From: Streptomyces sp. CC0208
GTDB lineage: Bacteria; Actinomycetota; Actinomycetes; Streptomycetales; Streptomycetaceae
Assembly: GCF_003443735.1 (NCBI RefSeq)
Contig: NZ_CP031969.1
Coordinates: 4,278,001-4,342,000 of the forward strand
Direction: 5' to 3'
DNA: 64,000 bases
A model generated the notes under the pieces. The model made no database searches, was not told where the DNA came from, and was given only the letters and a program-made list of their open reading frames with translations. Shown piece after piece: positions 41,834-50,822 of this stretch. The position numbers and the translations under genes were made by a program. Each line of letters begins with the position of its first letter. Position 1 is the first letter of the stretch.

Positions 41834-42817
41834 ATGGCGCAAGATTCCTCTCACCGTGTCGTCCTGCTGGTGGACGAGAACTCCAACCCCTTCGAAATGA
41901 GCTGCGCCATCGAGGTCTTCGGGCTGCGGCGGCCGGAACTGGGGCGGGAGCTGTACGACTTCACCCTGTGCGCCGCCGGTCCGAGCACCCGTATGCGGGA
42001 CGGCTTCTTCACCCTGACCGGGGTCGCCGGTCTGGAGGCGGCGGACGAGGCGGACACGCTGATCGTGCCGAACCGGCCCGACACCGACACCCCGCGCTCA
42101 CCCCGCGTACTGGACGCCGTACGGCGGGCACACGCGCGTGGCGCCCGGCTCGTCGGTTTCTGCTCGGGCGCCTTCACCCTGGCGGAGGCCGGGCTGCTGG
42201 ACGGGCGGCGGGCCTCCTGTCACTGGATGTGGGCCGACTCCTTCCGGGCCCGCTTCCCGCGCGTGCGGCTCGAACCCGACGTCCTCTTCGTCGACGACGG
42301 CGACATCCTCACCGCGTCCGGCAGCGCCTCGGCGCTCGACCTGGGGCTGCACGTCGTACGACGGGATCACGGCGCCGAGATCGCCAACCACGTCTCCCGC
42401 AGGCTCGTCTTCGCCGCCCACCGCGACGGTGGGCAGCGGCAGTTCGTGGAGCGGCCCGTGCCGGACGTACGGGACGAGTCGCTGGGCCCGCTGCTCGCGT
42501 GGGCGCAGGAACGGCTGGGGGAGCCGCTGACCGTCGCCGGCCTGGCGGCCCGCGCGGCCGTCTCCCCCGCGACCCTGCACCGCCGTTTCCAGGCGCAGCT
42601 CGGGACGACTCCGCTGGCCTGGCTGACGGGGGAGAGGGTGGCACTCGCGTGCCGGCTCATCGAGCGCGGGGAGGAGCGGCTGGACGTGGTGGCCGCGCGG
42701 AGCGGCCTGGGGACGGCCGCGAACCTCCGCGCGCGCGTGCGGCGCGAGACGGGACTCAGCCCGTCGGCCTATCGACGGCGTTTCGGGACCGGCGCCGGGG
42801 AAGCGGTAACGGCATGA
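41834..42817 (+). CDS. GlxA-type AraC regulator with DJ-1/PfpI-like N-domain
   Basis: A 327-aa regulator. The N-terminal 180 residues have a class I glutamine amidotransferase-like fold (VVLLVDENSNPFEMSCAIEVFG, GARLVGFCSGAFTLAEAGLLDGR, with Cys in GFCSGAF, ASCHWMWADSF). Two AraC HTH motifs occupy residues 230-320 (LTVAGLAARAAVSPATLHRRFQAQLG and LDVVAARSGLGTAANLRARV). It is divergent from the cupin gene and its stop overlaps the next gene's ATG. It probably controls both. Confidence 0.92.
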   Translation: MAQDSSHRVVLLVDENSNPFEMSCAIEVFGLRRPELGRELYDFTLCAAGPSTRMRDGFFTLTGVAGLEAADEADTLIVPNRPDTDTPRSPRVLDAVRRAHARGARLVGFCSGAFTLAEAGLLDGRRASCHWMWADSFRARFPRVRLEPDVLFVDDGDILTASGSASALDLGLHVVRRDHGAEIANHVSRRLVFAAHRDGGQRQFVERPVPDVRDESLGPLLAWAQERLGEPLTVAGLAARAAVSPATLHRRFQAQLGTTPLAWLTGERVALACRLIERGEERLDVVAARSGLGTAANLRARVRRETGLSPSAYRRRFGTGAGEAVTA

Positions 42818-43311
42818 GATTCCTCGTACGCGACCGGCTGCTCGGCATCGGTGACGACTACTGGATCGAGGACGACCGGGGCAACAAGGTCTTCCTCGTC
42901 GACGGCAAGGCCATGCGGGTCCGGGACACCTTCGAGCTGAAGGACACCCACGGGCGGGTCCTGATCGACATCCACCAGAAGATGTTCGCCCTGCGCGACA
43001 CCATGGTGATCGAGCGGGACGGCGAGCCCCTGGCGAAGATCAAGCGGAAACGCCTGTCGCTGCTGCGCAACCACTACCGGGTGGCCCTCGCCGACGGCGG
43101 CACCGAACTCGACGTCAGCGGCAAGATCCTCGACCGGGAGTTCGCCGTCGAGTACGACGGTGAGCTGCTCGCGGTGGTCTCGCGGCGCTGGCTGCACGTC
43201 CGGGAGACCTACGGCGTCGACATCGTCCGGGACGACGCGGATCCGGCGCTGCTCATCGCGGTGGCGGTGTGCGTGATCCACCTCGCCGAGAAGGAGCGGG
43301 AGGACGACTGA
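42814..43311 (+). CDS. LURP-one-related (phospholipid scramblase-like) protein
   Basis: A 165-aa protein. The LURP-one fold shows RFLVRDRLLGIGDDYWIEDDRGN, VFLVDGKAMRVRDTFELKD and LIDIHQKMFALRDTMVIERDG. A short hydrophobic stretch (LLIAVAVCVIHL) near the C-terminus resembles the buried helix of the tubby/scramblase-like barrel. The ATGA overlap with the AraC-type gene indicates translational coupling. Bacterial function is unknown. Confidence 0.88.
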   Translation: MRFLVRDRLLGIGDDYWIEDDRGNKVFLVDGKAMRVRDTFELKDTHGRVLIDIHQKMFALRDTMVIERDGEPLAKIKRKRLSLLRNHYRVALADGGTELDVSGKILDREFAVEYDGELLAVVSRRWLHVRETYGVDIVRDDADPALLIAVAVCVIHLAEKEREDD

Positions 43312-43326
43312 CCCGGTGTCGGGGGA

Positions 43327-44100
43327 TCAGAGCACCCGGTCCTTCAGGGCCGGGAACTGCTCCCTGGTGACGGCCACCTTCCGCGGGTCGAGCTCCACCG
43401 TGAGCACCTCCTCGCCGGCGCCCGCCTCGGCGAGGACCTGGCCCCAGGGATCCACCACGATCGAGTGACCGGCCTGCGGAACTCGCGCGTGCGTCCCGGC
43501 CGTTCCACAAGCGAGCACGAACGCCTGGTTCTCGACCGCCCGCGCCCGGGCCAGCAGCGTCCAGTGGTCCCGGCGGCGCTCCGGCCAGCCCGCCGGGATC
43601 AGCAGGGTCTCGGCGCCCGCGTCGACGAGGCCGCGGAAGAGTTCGGGGAAGCGGAGGTCGTAGCAGGTGGCGAGGCCGACGGTCGTCTCCGGCAGACGGA
43701 CCGTCACCAGGTCCTCGCCCCGGCCCATCAGCACGGCCTCGCCCTTGTCGAAGCCGAAGCGGTGGATCTTGCGGTAGGAGGCGGCGCGCTCACCGGAGGG
43801 CGAGAAGAGGAGGGAGGTGTTGTAGAGGGTGCCGTCAGGGGCCCGTTCGGGGATCGAGCCCGCGTGCAGCCATACGCCCGCGTCGCTCGCGGCCTTCGCC
43901 ATGGCCTCGTGGGTGGGCCCTTCCAGCGGCTCGGCCTCACTCCCGAACTCCTCGAAGGCGAAGGCCCCGGTGGTCCACAGTTCCGGCAGGACGACGAGGT
44001 CGGCTCCGGCCTGGTCCCGTACCAGTGACGCCACGCGACGCCGACGCGATTCGACTGATTCGCCCTCGTCCACGGCGATCTGGATCACAGAGGCGCGCAC
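43327..44100 (-). CDS. carbon-nitrogen hydrolase (nitrilase superfamily)
   Basis: A 257-aa enzyme with the Glu-Lys-Cys triad: Glu in LVVLPELWTTG near residue 40, Lys in ASYRKIHRFGFDKGEA near 111 and Cys in GLATCYDLRFPELF near 145. A second Glu lies in LFRGLVDAGAETLLIPAGW. It hydrolyses amide C-N bonds, in the omega-amidase or carbamoylase branch judging by length and motif. Start GTG 44100 has no clear ribosome site. It is divergent from the mycothiol-dependent enzyme gene. Confidence 0.9.
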   Translation of the reverse strand: MRASVIQIAVDEGESVESRRRRVASLVRDQAGADLVVLPELWTTGAFAFEEFGSEAEPLEGPTHEAMAKAASDAGVWLHAGSIPERAPDGTLYNTSLLFSPSGERAASYRKIHRFGFDKGEAVLMGRGEDLVTVRLPETTVGLATCYDLRFPELFRGLVDAGAETLLIPAGWPERRRDHWTLLARARAVENQAFVLACGTAGTHARVPQAGHSIVVDPWGQVLAEAGAGEEVLTVELDPRKVAVTREQFPALKDRVL

Positions 44101-44282
44101 ACTACCACCGTCCTGGCATTCGGGCCGTCCATTACGGGCCTACGATCGTCACACGAAAGCACTGCCGGGGTGCCTCACAGCAGCGTAACTTAGCGTTCCA
44201 AGACACCCGCCGACAGCCACCACCTCCACTGGCAACGCCGCCATCACCAGCCCGTGCTCCGACCGCCGAGGGGTCCCGTTCC

Positions 44283-45107
44283 GTGAGTCTGCATCCCACC
44301 CTCCAGCCCTACGCCGACGCCTGGACCCATTCCATCGAAGCGATATCCGAGCTGGTGAACCCCCTCGTGGAGGGCGAGTGGAACCGACGCACCCCCTGCC
44401 CCGGCTGGTCGGTGAGGGATGTGGTGTCCCATGTCATCGGCCTGGACTGCGAGATGCTGGGCGACCCGCGCCCCATCCACACCCTGCCGCGCGACCTCTT
44501 CCACGTCACCAACGACCACCAGCGGTACATGGAGATGCAGGTCGACGTCCGCCGTCACCACACGGCGCCGGAGATGACCTCCGAGCTGGAGTACGTCATC
44601 ATCCGCCGCAACCGCCAGCTGCGGAACGACTCCCGCGATCCCGGCACCAAGGTGCGCGGCCCGCTGGGAACCGAACTGACCCTCGCGGACTCCATGCGCC
44701 AGCACGCCTTCGACGTCTGGGTGCACGAGCAGGACCTGCGGGCCGCCCTGGGCCGGCCCGGCAACCTCGACTCCCCCGGCGCGCACGTCGCCCGTGACGT
44801 CCTGCTCGACGCGCTCCCCGACATAGTGGCCGTCAAGGCCGACGCGCCCCGCAGTTCGGCGATCGTCTTCGACGTGCACGGCCCCGTCGAGTTCCTGCGC
44901 ACCATCCGCGTGGACATCCAGGGGCGCGGCACCCTGGAGACGGCCCCCGCCCTCGGCCCGGCCGCCTCCCTCAGCCTCGACTGGGAGACGTACGTCCGTC
45001 TGGCCTGCGGCCGGGTGACCCCGGAGGCGGTAGCGGACCGCGTGAAGGCGGAGGGCGACCCGGAACTGACGTCGGCGATCCTGCGCAACTTCACGGTGAC
45101 GCGGTAG
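44283..45107 (+). CDS. maleylpyruvate isomerase-family mycothiol-dependent protein
   Basis: A 274-aa protein of the DinB-like MDMPI group. The metal-binding His occur in RDVVSHVIGLDCEM near residue 47 and in DSMRQHAFDVWVHEQDLRAALG near 150, the usual WxHxxD-type helix. Such enzymes use mycothiol, the actinobacterial thiol, as cofactor or co-substrate. GTG 44283 follows GAGGGG. The substrate is not evident. Confidence 0.85.
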   Translation: MSLHPTLQPYADAWTHSIEAISELVNPLVEGEWNRRTPCPGWSVRDVVSHVIGLDCEMLGDPRPIHTLPRDLFHVTNDHQRYMEMQVDVRRHHTAPEMTSELEYVIIRRNRQLRNDSRDPGTKVRGPLGTELTLADSMRQHAFDVWVHEQDLRAALGRPGNLDSPGAHVARDVLLDALPDIVAVKADAPRSSAIVFDVHGPVEFLRTIRVDIQGRGTLETAPALGPAASLSLDWETYVRLACGRVTPEAVADRVKAEGDPELTSAILRNFTVTR

Positions 45108-45133
45108 GAATCGGGTGCGCGTGACCCGCGTGG

Positions 45134-46447
45134 CTACGCAGGGACGTGCACCGTCTCCACCCGGCTCGCCACCAGCCGCTCCCGCTCCCGGCGGGCCGCG
45201 CGTCCGCGCAGCCGCAGGATCTGGCTGACGCCGAGCGCCTGGAGCACGAAGACGGAGGAGAAGGCGACGGTGTAGTTGTCGCCGGTCGCGTCCAGGAGCA
45301 CACCGACGGCGAACAGGGTGGTCATCGACGCGACGAACCCGCCCATGTTGGTGATGCCGGAGGCGGTGCCCTGCCGCTCCGGCGGGTTCGCCGGCCGCGC
45401 GAAGTCGAAGCCGAGCATCGACGCAGGACCGCACGAACCGAGGACCACGCACAGCACGATCAGCAGCCACATCGGCGCCCGCTCGCCGGGGTAGGCCAGC
45501 GTGGCCGCCCACAGCAGCGCCGTCGCGCCCACGGTCCCGAGGGCGAGCGGCAGCCGTGCGCCGTGGTGCCGGGCGACGACCTGGCCGTAGACCAGTCCGA
45601 CGACCATGTTGGACAGCACGACGAGGGTGAGCAGTTCACCCGCCACCGCCCGGGACAGCCCTTGGGCCTCGACGAGGAACGGCAGGCCCCACAGCAGCAG
45701 GAACACCATCGCCGGGAACTGGGTCGTGAAGTGCACCCACAGCCCGAGGCGGGTGCCGGGTTCCCGCCAGGACGCGGCGATCTGGCGCCGCACGTAGGCC
45801 GCTCCCTGGTGCGGGAAGGGCTCCGGCTCGTGCCCCTCGGGGTGGTCCTTGAGGAAGAGGAGCAGCAGGACCAGCACCACCACGCCCGCGAGCGAGCTGC
45901 CCGCGAACGCGGGCGTCCACCCGACTCCGTGCAGCAACCGGGCCAGGACCAGCGTGGAGACCAGGTTGCCCGCCATGCCGGCGAGCCCGGCGAACTGGGC
46001 GACCAGCGGTCCGCGCCGGGCCGGGAACCAGCGGGTACCGAGGCGCAGCACGCTGATGAAGGTCATGGCGTCGCCGCAGCCGAGCAGGGCGCGCGAGGCG
46101 AGGGCGGTGCCGTACGACGGTGAGAACGCGAAACCGAGCTGCCCGGCCGTGAAGAGCACCACGCCGATCGTCAGCACCTTCTTGGTGCCGAGCCGGTCGA
46201 CGAGCAGGCCCACGGGTATCTGCATGCCGGCGTAGACGAGGAGCTGGAGGATCGAGAAGGTCGACAGGGCCGAGGCGTTCACGTGGAAGCGGTCGGCCGC
46301 GTCGAGGCCCGCGACCCCGAGGGACGTACGGAAGATGACCGCGACGAAGTAGACGGAGACGCCGATGCCCCACACGGCCATCGCGCGCCGGCCGCCCGGG
46401 GGTGCCCCCTGGGGGCGAGGGTCACCCGGAAGAGTGGACCTGCTCAC
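45134..46447 (-). CDS. MFS transporter
   Basis: A 437-aa membrane protein with 12 hydrophobic spans. The A-motif region is GLLVDRLGTKKVLTIGVVL near residue 80, and the start has WGIGVSVYFVAVIFRTSLGVAGL. The central loop is acidic and charged (LKDHPEGHEPEPFPHQG). It resembles the ACS/nitrate-type branch. GTG 46447 overlaps the stop of the GntR gene by four bases, so the two form an operon and the regulator probably controls the transporter. Confidence 0.9.
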   Translation of the reverse strand: MSRSTLPGDPRPQGAPPGGRRAMAVWGIGVSVYFVAVIFRTSLGVAGLDAADRFHVNASALSTFSILQLLVYAGMQIPVGLLVDRLGTKKVLTIGVVLFTAGQLGFAFSPSYGTALASRALLGCGDAMTFISVLRLGTRWFPARRGPLVAQFAGLAGMAGNLVSTLVLARLLHGVGWTPAFAGSSLAGVVVLVLLLLFLKDHPEGHEPEPFPHQGAAYVRRQIAASWREPGTRLGLWVHFTTQFPAMVFLLLWGLPFLVEAQGLSRAVAGELLTLVVLSNMVVGLVYGQVVARHHGARLPLALGTVGATALLWAATLAYPGERAPMWLLIVLCVVLGSCGPASMLGFDFARPANPPERQGTASGITNMGGFVASMTTLFAVGVLLDATGDNYTVAFSSVFVLQALGVSQILRLRGRAARRERERLVASRVETVHVPA

Positions 46448-47094
46448 CGGACCTCACCCCGGGCGAGGTGGGAGAACCACTCGACGTGGCCGTGGATCAG
46501 TCTCACGACCGCCTCCGCGTCGCCGGAGCGCAGGGCCTGGAGGATCTGCTCGTGCTCGACGAGGGTCTTGGTGATGCGGTCCGGGTGGGCGTGCATGACG
46601 GCGACGCCCATCCGGAGCTGGCGGTCGCGGAGCTGGTCGTAGAGCCGGTTGAGGATCTCGTTGCCGCCGCTGCGGACGATCTCGGCGTGGAAGCAGCGGT
46701 CGGTGACGGCGGCGCCGGCCAGATCCCCGGCGGCGGCCTGCTCCTTCTGCCGCGCGAGCAGTTCCTCGAGGCGCGCGATGAGTTGGGGAGAGGCGGGTAC
46801 GGCCTTGCGGGCGGCGTGCTCCTCGACGAGCTGCCTGGTCTCGACGACGTCGGCGATCTCCTGTGCGGAGACGGGCAGGACCAGCGCTCCCTTTTTCGGA
46901 TAGAGCTTGATGAGCCCTTCGACCTGGAGACGCAGCAGTGCCTCCCGCACGGGTGTCCGGGAGACCCCGACGGCCTCGGCGAGCTCACCTTCGGTGAGCA
47001 GGGTCCCGCCCTCGTAACGGCGGTCCAGGACGCCTTGTTTGACGTGGGTGTAGACGCGATCGGCGGCGGGAGGCTGTTTCACGGCCAGACTCAT
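46444..47094 (-). CDS. GntR/FadR-type regulator (FCD domain)
   Basis: A 216-aa regulator. The winged helix has RVYTHVKQGVLDRRYEGGTLLTEGELAEAVGVSRTPVREALLRLQVEGLI (as LTEGELAEAVGVSRTPVREA and LRLQVEGLI). The FCD ligand domain carries CFHAEIVRSGGNEILNRLYDQLRDRQLRM and HEQILQALRSGDAEAV. TATGCT lies six bases before ATG 47094 with no ribosome site, so the transcript is probably leaderless. It is first gene of an operon with the MFS transporter. Confidence 0.92.
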   Translation of the reverse strand: MSLAVKQPPAADRVYTHVKQGVLDRRYEGGTLLTEGELAEAVGVSRTPVREALLRLQVEGLIKLYPKKGALVLPVSAQEIADVVETRQLVEEHAARKAVPASPQLIARLEELLARQKEQAAAGDLAGAAVTDRCFHAEIVRSGGNEILNRLYDQLRDRQLRMGVAVMHAHPDRITKTLVEHEQILQALRSGDAEAVVRLIHGHVEWFSHLARGEVR

Positions 47095-47231
47095 GCCCAC
47101 AGCATAGATACAACACGTACGCATGATGAGCCCCCGTCCATCATGCGGACCCCTCTGTATCGACGGTGTCACAGAATCCAGACCCGCCCCATCCGACGCA
47201 CAACCATTCGTGCTAGATACGTGTCACAGAC

Positions 47232-48212
47232 ATGCGGCCCGCTTTCTTTTCCCATCAACTCGGCCGTATCTCAGGGGCATTCGACGCAATCGGGGTATTT
47301 CAGTTGATTACCGCCATCACCGGCACCAAGGGCAGTCGCTTCCGCATGGCCGCCGCGGTCAGTGTCACCGCAGGCGCCGTGCTCACGGCCGGAGCCTTCA
47401 CCGCGGCACCCGCGCAGGCTGTCACCGCGCCCTCGATCGTGGCCAAGGGCGGCTACGTGATGAACAACGCGAACGGCAAGACGCTGTACACCAAGGCGGC
47501 GGACACCAAGCGTTCCACAGGCTCCACCACGAAGATCATGACTGCGAAGGTCGTGCTGGCGCAGTCGAACCTGAACCTGGACAAGAAGGTCACGATCCAG
47601 AAGGCGTACAGCGACTACATCGTCGCCAACAACGCCTCGCAGGCCCACCTGATCGTCGGCGACAAGGTCACCGTCCGTCAGCTGCTGTACGGGCTGATGC
47701 TGCCGTCGGGCTGCGACGCCGCGTACGCGCTGGCCGACACGTACGGCACCGGCTCGACGCGGGCCGCGCGCGTGAAGTCGTTCATCAGCAAGATGAACCA
47801 GGCCGCCACGTCGCTGGGTCTGAGGAACACGCACTTCGATTCGTTCGACGGCATCGGCAACGGCAACAACTACTCGACGCCGCGTGACCTGACGAAGATC
47901 GCCAGCAGCGCGATGAAGAACGCCACGTTCCGCACCGTCGTGAAGACGAAGAAGTACACGGCGAAGACCATCACCAAGACGGGCTCCACCCGCACGATGG
48001 CGCCGTGGACCAACACGAACGGGCTGCTCAGCAGCTACAGCGGCACCATCGGCGTGAAGACCGGGTCCGGCCCCGAGGCCAAGTACTGCCTCGTCGTCGC
48101 CGCCACCCGCAACGGCAAGACCGTCATCGGCACGGTCCTCGCCTCCACCTCGATCACCCAGCGCGAGGCGGACGCGAAGAAGCTGCTGAACTACGGCTTC
48201 GCGACCATCTGA
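47232..48212 (+). CDS. D-alanyl-D-alanine carboxypeptidase (S11)
   Basis: A secreted penicillin-binding enzyme of up to 326 aa. The catalytic Ser-Lys pair is in RSTGSTTKIMTAK (STTK), and the third motif is KTGS in GVKTGSGPEAKYC. The second motif reads SGC (LMLPSGCDAAYALAD) where most S11 enzymes have SGN. A signal peptide (AAVSVTAGAVLTAGAFTAAPAQAV) precedes the domain. ATG 47232, TTG 47304 and ATG 47346 are all possible starts; none has a good ribosome site. It trims pentapeptide stems in the wall. A terminator follows. Confidence 0.88.
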   Translation: MRPAFFSHQLGRISGAFDAIGVFQLITAITGTKGSRFRMAAAVSVTAGAVLTAGAFTAAPAQAVTAPSIVAKGGYVMNNANGKTLYTKAADTKRSTGSTTKIMTAKVVLAQSNLNLDKKVTIQKAYSDYIVANNASQAHLIVGDKVTVRQLLYGLMLPSGCDAAYALADTYGTGSTRAARVKSFISKMNQAATSLGLRNTHFDSFDGIGNGNNYSTPRDLTKIASSAMKNATFRTVVKTKKYTAKTITKTGSTRTMAPWTNTNGLLSSYSGTIGVKTGSGPEAKYCLVVAATRNGKTVIGTVLASTSITQREADAKKLLNYGFATI

Positions 48213-48225
48213 CGTCGCCTGCCAC

Positions 48226-48261
48226 GAAGGGGTCCGTTGCCGGTGGGCGACGGACCCCTTC
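48226..48261 (+). terminator. carboxypeptidase terminator
   Basis: GAAGGGGTCCGT pairs perfectly with ACGGACCCCTTC across a 12-base loop, 14 bases past the stop codon. Confidence 0.85.
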
Positions 48262-48349
48262 GTCATTGCTCCGGCGGCCGCTGGAATCGATCGCGGAGGA
48301 CGGGGTCCCGGTGTACGTGCCGCACCAGCCCTGACCCACCCGTGAATGA

Positions 48350-48392
48350 CTGAAGGGGCGGCCGCAAACCCAACTTGCGGCCGTCCCTTCAG
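48350..48392 (-). terminator. bkd operon terminator
   Basis: An 18-base stem (CTGAAGGGGCGGCCGCAA with TTGCGGCCGTCCCTTCAG, one mismatch) and a seven-base loop lie about 28 bases beyond the bkdC stop on the minus strand. Confidence 0.85.
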
Positions 48393-48419
48393 TGTTGGAC
48401 AACGTACCCGCTGCGCGGG

Positions 48420-49832
48420 TCACGCCCAGGTGATGAGTTTCTTCGGCTGTTCCAGGATCGCGGCCACGTCCGCGAGGAGTTTGGATCCCAGTTCGCCGTC
48501 GATCAGGCGGTGGTCGAAGCTGAGAGCCAGGGTGGTGACCTGGCGGGGCTTGACCTTGCCCTTGTGCACCCAGGGCTGGAGCTTGATCGCGCCGACGGCG
48601 AGGATCGCGGACTCGCCGGGCGGCAGGATCGGGGTGCCGGTGTCGACGCCGAAGACGCCGACGTTGGTGATGGTCACCGTGCCGCCCTGCATCGCGGCCG
48701 GCGAGGTGCGGCCCTCCTTCGCCGTCGCCACCAACTCGCCCAGCGCCTCGGCCAGCTGAGGAAGCGTCTTCGCGTCGGCGTCCTTGATGTTCGGGACGAT
48801 CAGCCCGCGCGGGGTGGCCGCCGCGATGCCCAGGTTGACGTAGTGCTTGAGGACGATCTCCTGGTTCGCCTCGTCCCAGGAGGCGTTGACGTCCGGGTTG
48901 CGCTTGATGGCGACCAGGAGGGCCTTGGCGATCAGCAGGAGCGGGTTGACCCGCAGGCCGGTGAAGTCCTTGTCCTGCTTGAGGTCCTCGACGAGCTTCA
49001 AGGTACGGGTCACGTCCACCGTCACGAACTCGGTGACGTGCGGGGCCGTGAAGGCGGAGCCGACCATCGCCTGGGCGGTGGCCTTGCGGACGCCCTTGAC
49101 GGGGACACGGGTCTCGCGGGCCGTGTCGTACGAGGCAGCCGGCACCGCGGGGGCCTGGGTCACCGGGGCCTGCGTGACCGGCACCGGCGCCTCGGTCGCG
49201 GTGACCGCCGCGTGGACGTCCTCGCGGGTGATGATGCCGTCCGGGCCGGACGGGATCACCGTGGCGAGGTCGACACCCAGGTCCTTGGCCAGTTTACGGA
49301 CCGGGGGCTTGGCCAGCGGGCGGGACTCAGGCGCGGGAGGTGCCCCGTGGCCGTTCAGCTCGGTCTGGACCGCCGCCGACGCCTGCTGGACCGGCACCTC
49401 GGGCCCCTTGCGGGGGCGCCGCTTGGTGGAGGAGGCGGCCACGCCGTAGCCGACCAGGACCGGCTGGCGGCCCTGCGGCTTCTTCTCCTCAGCGGTGTCT
49501 GCCACCGGAGCGGCGGCCACCGGGGCTTCCGCAGCCTCGGCCGGCACCTCCGCGGGCGCGGGTCCCGTCCCGCCGCTCACGTCGATCGCGATGATCGCGG
49601 TGCCGACGTCGACCATGGTGCCCTCAGGGAAGCGCAGGTCGCGCACCACTCCGTCGTAGGGGATGGGCAGTTCGACGGCCGCCTTGGCCGTCTCCACCTC
49701 GCACACCACCTGCCCGTCGGTGACGGTGTCGCCGACCTGGACGTACCACTTGAGGATCTCGGCCTCGGTCAGGCCCTCGCCCACGTCGGGCATCTTGAAC
49801 TCGCGTACGGACGTATCCGTCATCGTCGTCAC
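48420..49832 (-). CDS. bkdC: 2-oxoacid dehydrogenase E2, dihydrolipoyl acyltransferase
   Basis: A 470-aa E2 of the branched-chain 2-oxoacid dehydrogenase complex. The lipoyl domain is residues 4-80 with the lipoyl Lys in CEVETAKAAVELP. The peripheral-subunit-binding domain is RKLAKDLGVDLATVIPSGPDGIITREDV (as VRKLAKDLGVDL and GPDGIITREDV). The catalytic end is ALSFDHRLIDGELG with HxxxDG. GTG 49832 is chosen because GAGGAG lies six bases upstream; ATG 49823 is the alternative. Third gene of bkdA-B-C. Confidence 0.95.
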   Translation of the reverse strand: MTTMTDTSVREFKMPDVGEGLTEAEILKWYVQVGDTVTDGQVVCEVETAKAAVELPIPYDGVVRDLRFPEGTMVDVGTAIIAIDVSGGTGPAPAEVPAEAAEAPVAAAPVADTAEEKKPQGRQPVLVGYGVAASSTKRRPRKGPEVPVQQASAAVQTELNGHGAPPAPESRPLAKPPVRKLAKDLGVDLATVIPSGPDGIITREDVHAAVTATEAPVPVTQAPVTQAPAVPAASYDTARETRVPVKGVRKATAQAMVGSAFTAPHVTEFVTVDVTRTLKLVEDLKQDKDFTGLRVNPLLLIAKALLVAIKRNPDVNASWDEANQEIVLKHYVNLGIAAATPRGLIVPNIKDADAKTLPQLAEALGELVATAKEGRTSPAAMQGGTVTITNVGVFGVDTGTPILPPGESAILAVGAIKLQPWVHKGKVKPRQVTTLALSFDHRLIDGELGSKLLADVAAILEQPKKLITWA

Positions 49833-49842
49833 GGCCCTCTCC

Positions 49843-50820
49843 TCAGTACGCCAGCGAGCGGTCGACGGCATCCAGTACCCGGTCCAGACTCGGCAGGTAC
49901 TCCTCCTCCAGGCGCGCCGGCGGGTAGGGGGCGTGGTAGCCGCCGACCCGCAGCACGGGCGCCTCCAGGTGGTAGAAGCACCGCTCGGTGATCCGGGCCG
50001 CGATCTCCGCGCCGGAGCCGAAGAACACCGGCGCCTCGTGCACCACCACCAGCCGCCGGGTCTTCTCCACCGAGGCCTGGATGGCGTCGAAGTCCAGCGG
50101 CGAGACCGAGCGCAGGTCCAGCACCTCCAGGTTCTTGCCCTCCTCGGCGGCCGCGTTCGCGACCTCCTGGCACAGCTTGACCATCGGGCCGTAGGCGACC
50201 AGCGTCAGATCGGTGCCCTCACGGACCGTCCGCGCCTTGTGCAGCGGGCCGGGGATCGCCTCGGTGTTGACCTCGCCCTTGTCCCAGTAGCGCCGCTTGG
50301 GCTCGAAGAAGATCACCGGGTCGTCGCTCTGGATGGCCTGCTGCATCATCCAGTACGCGTCCGACGCGTTGGACGGCGAGACCACCTTCAGGCCCGCCAC
50401 ATGCGCGAACAGCGCCTCGGGCGACTCCGAGTGGTGCTCGACCGCGCCGATGCCGCCGCCGTAGGGGATCCGCACGACCACCGGCATCTTGACCTTGCCC
50501 AGCGACCGCGCGTGCATCTTCGCCAGCTGCGTGACGATCTGGTCGTAGGCCGGGAACACGAACCCGTCGAACTGGATCTCCACCACCGGCCGGTAGCCGC
50601 GCAGCGCCAGCCCGATCGCGGTGCCCACGATGCCCGACTCGGCGAGGGGGGTGTCGATGACCCGGTCCTCGCCGAAGTCCTTCTGCAGACCGTCGGTGAC
50701 CCGGAAGACACCGCCGAGCTTGCCGACGTCCTCACCCATGACCAGGACCTTGGGATCGGTGTCCAGGGCCCGCCTGAGCGACTCGTTGATCGCCTTGGCC
50801 AGTGCCATCTTCTCCGCCAT
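49843..50820 (-). CDS. bkdB: 2-oxoacid dehydrogenase E1 beta subunit
   Basis: A 325-aa transketolase-like beta subunit. Conserved features are VMGEDVGKLGGVFRVTDGLQ near residue 27, DTPLAESGIVGTAIGLALRG, FVFPAYDQIVTQLAKMHARS and a C-terminal VLRVGGYHAPYPPARLEE. It pairs with the alpha subunit to decarboxylate 2-oxoisovalerate and its homologues and acylate the E2 lipoyl group. It sits two bases after the bkdA stop codon and ten bases before bkdC, so the three are one transcript. Confidence 0.95.
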   Translation of the reverse strand: MAEKMALAKAINESLRRALDTDPKVLVMGEDVGKLGGVFRVTDGLQKDFGEDRVIDTPLAESGIVGTAIGLALRGYRPVVEIQFDGFVFPAYDQIVTQLAKMHARSLGKVKMPVVVRIPYGGGIGAVEHHSESPEALFAHVAGLKVVSPSNASDAYWMMQQAIQSDDPVIFFEPKRRYWDKGEVNTEAIPGPLHKARTVREGTDLTLVAYGPMVKLCQEVANAAAEEGKNLEVLDLRSVSPLDFDAIQASVEKTRRLVVVHEAPVFFGSGAEIAARITERCFYHLEAPVLRVGGYHAPYPPARLEEEYLPSLDRVLDAVDRSLAY

Positions 50821-50822
50821 GA

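Noticed and set aside
47304..47346. Single firm start for the carboxypeptidase
   Set aside because: Three starts are possible and none has a ribosome site, so the longest is annotated and the others mentioned.
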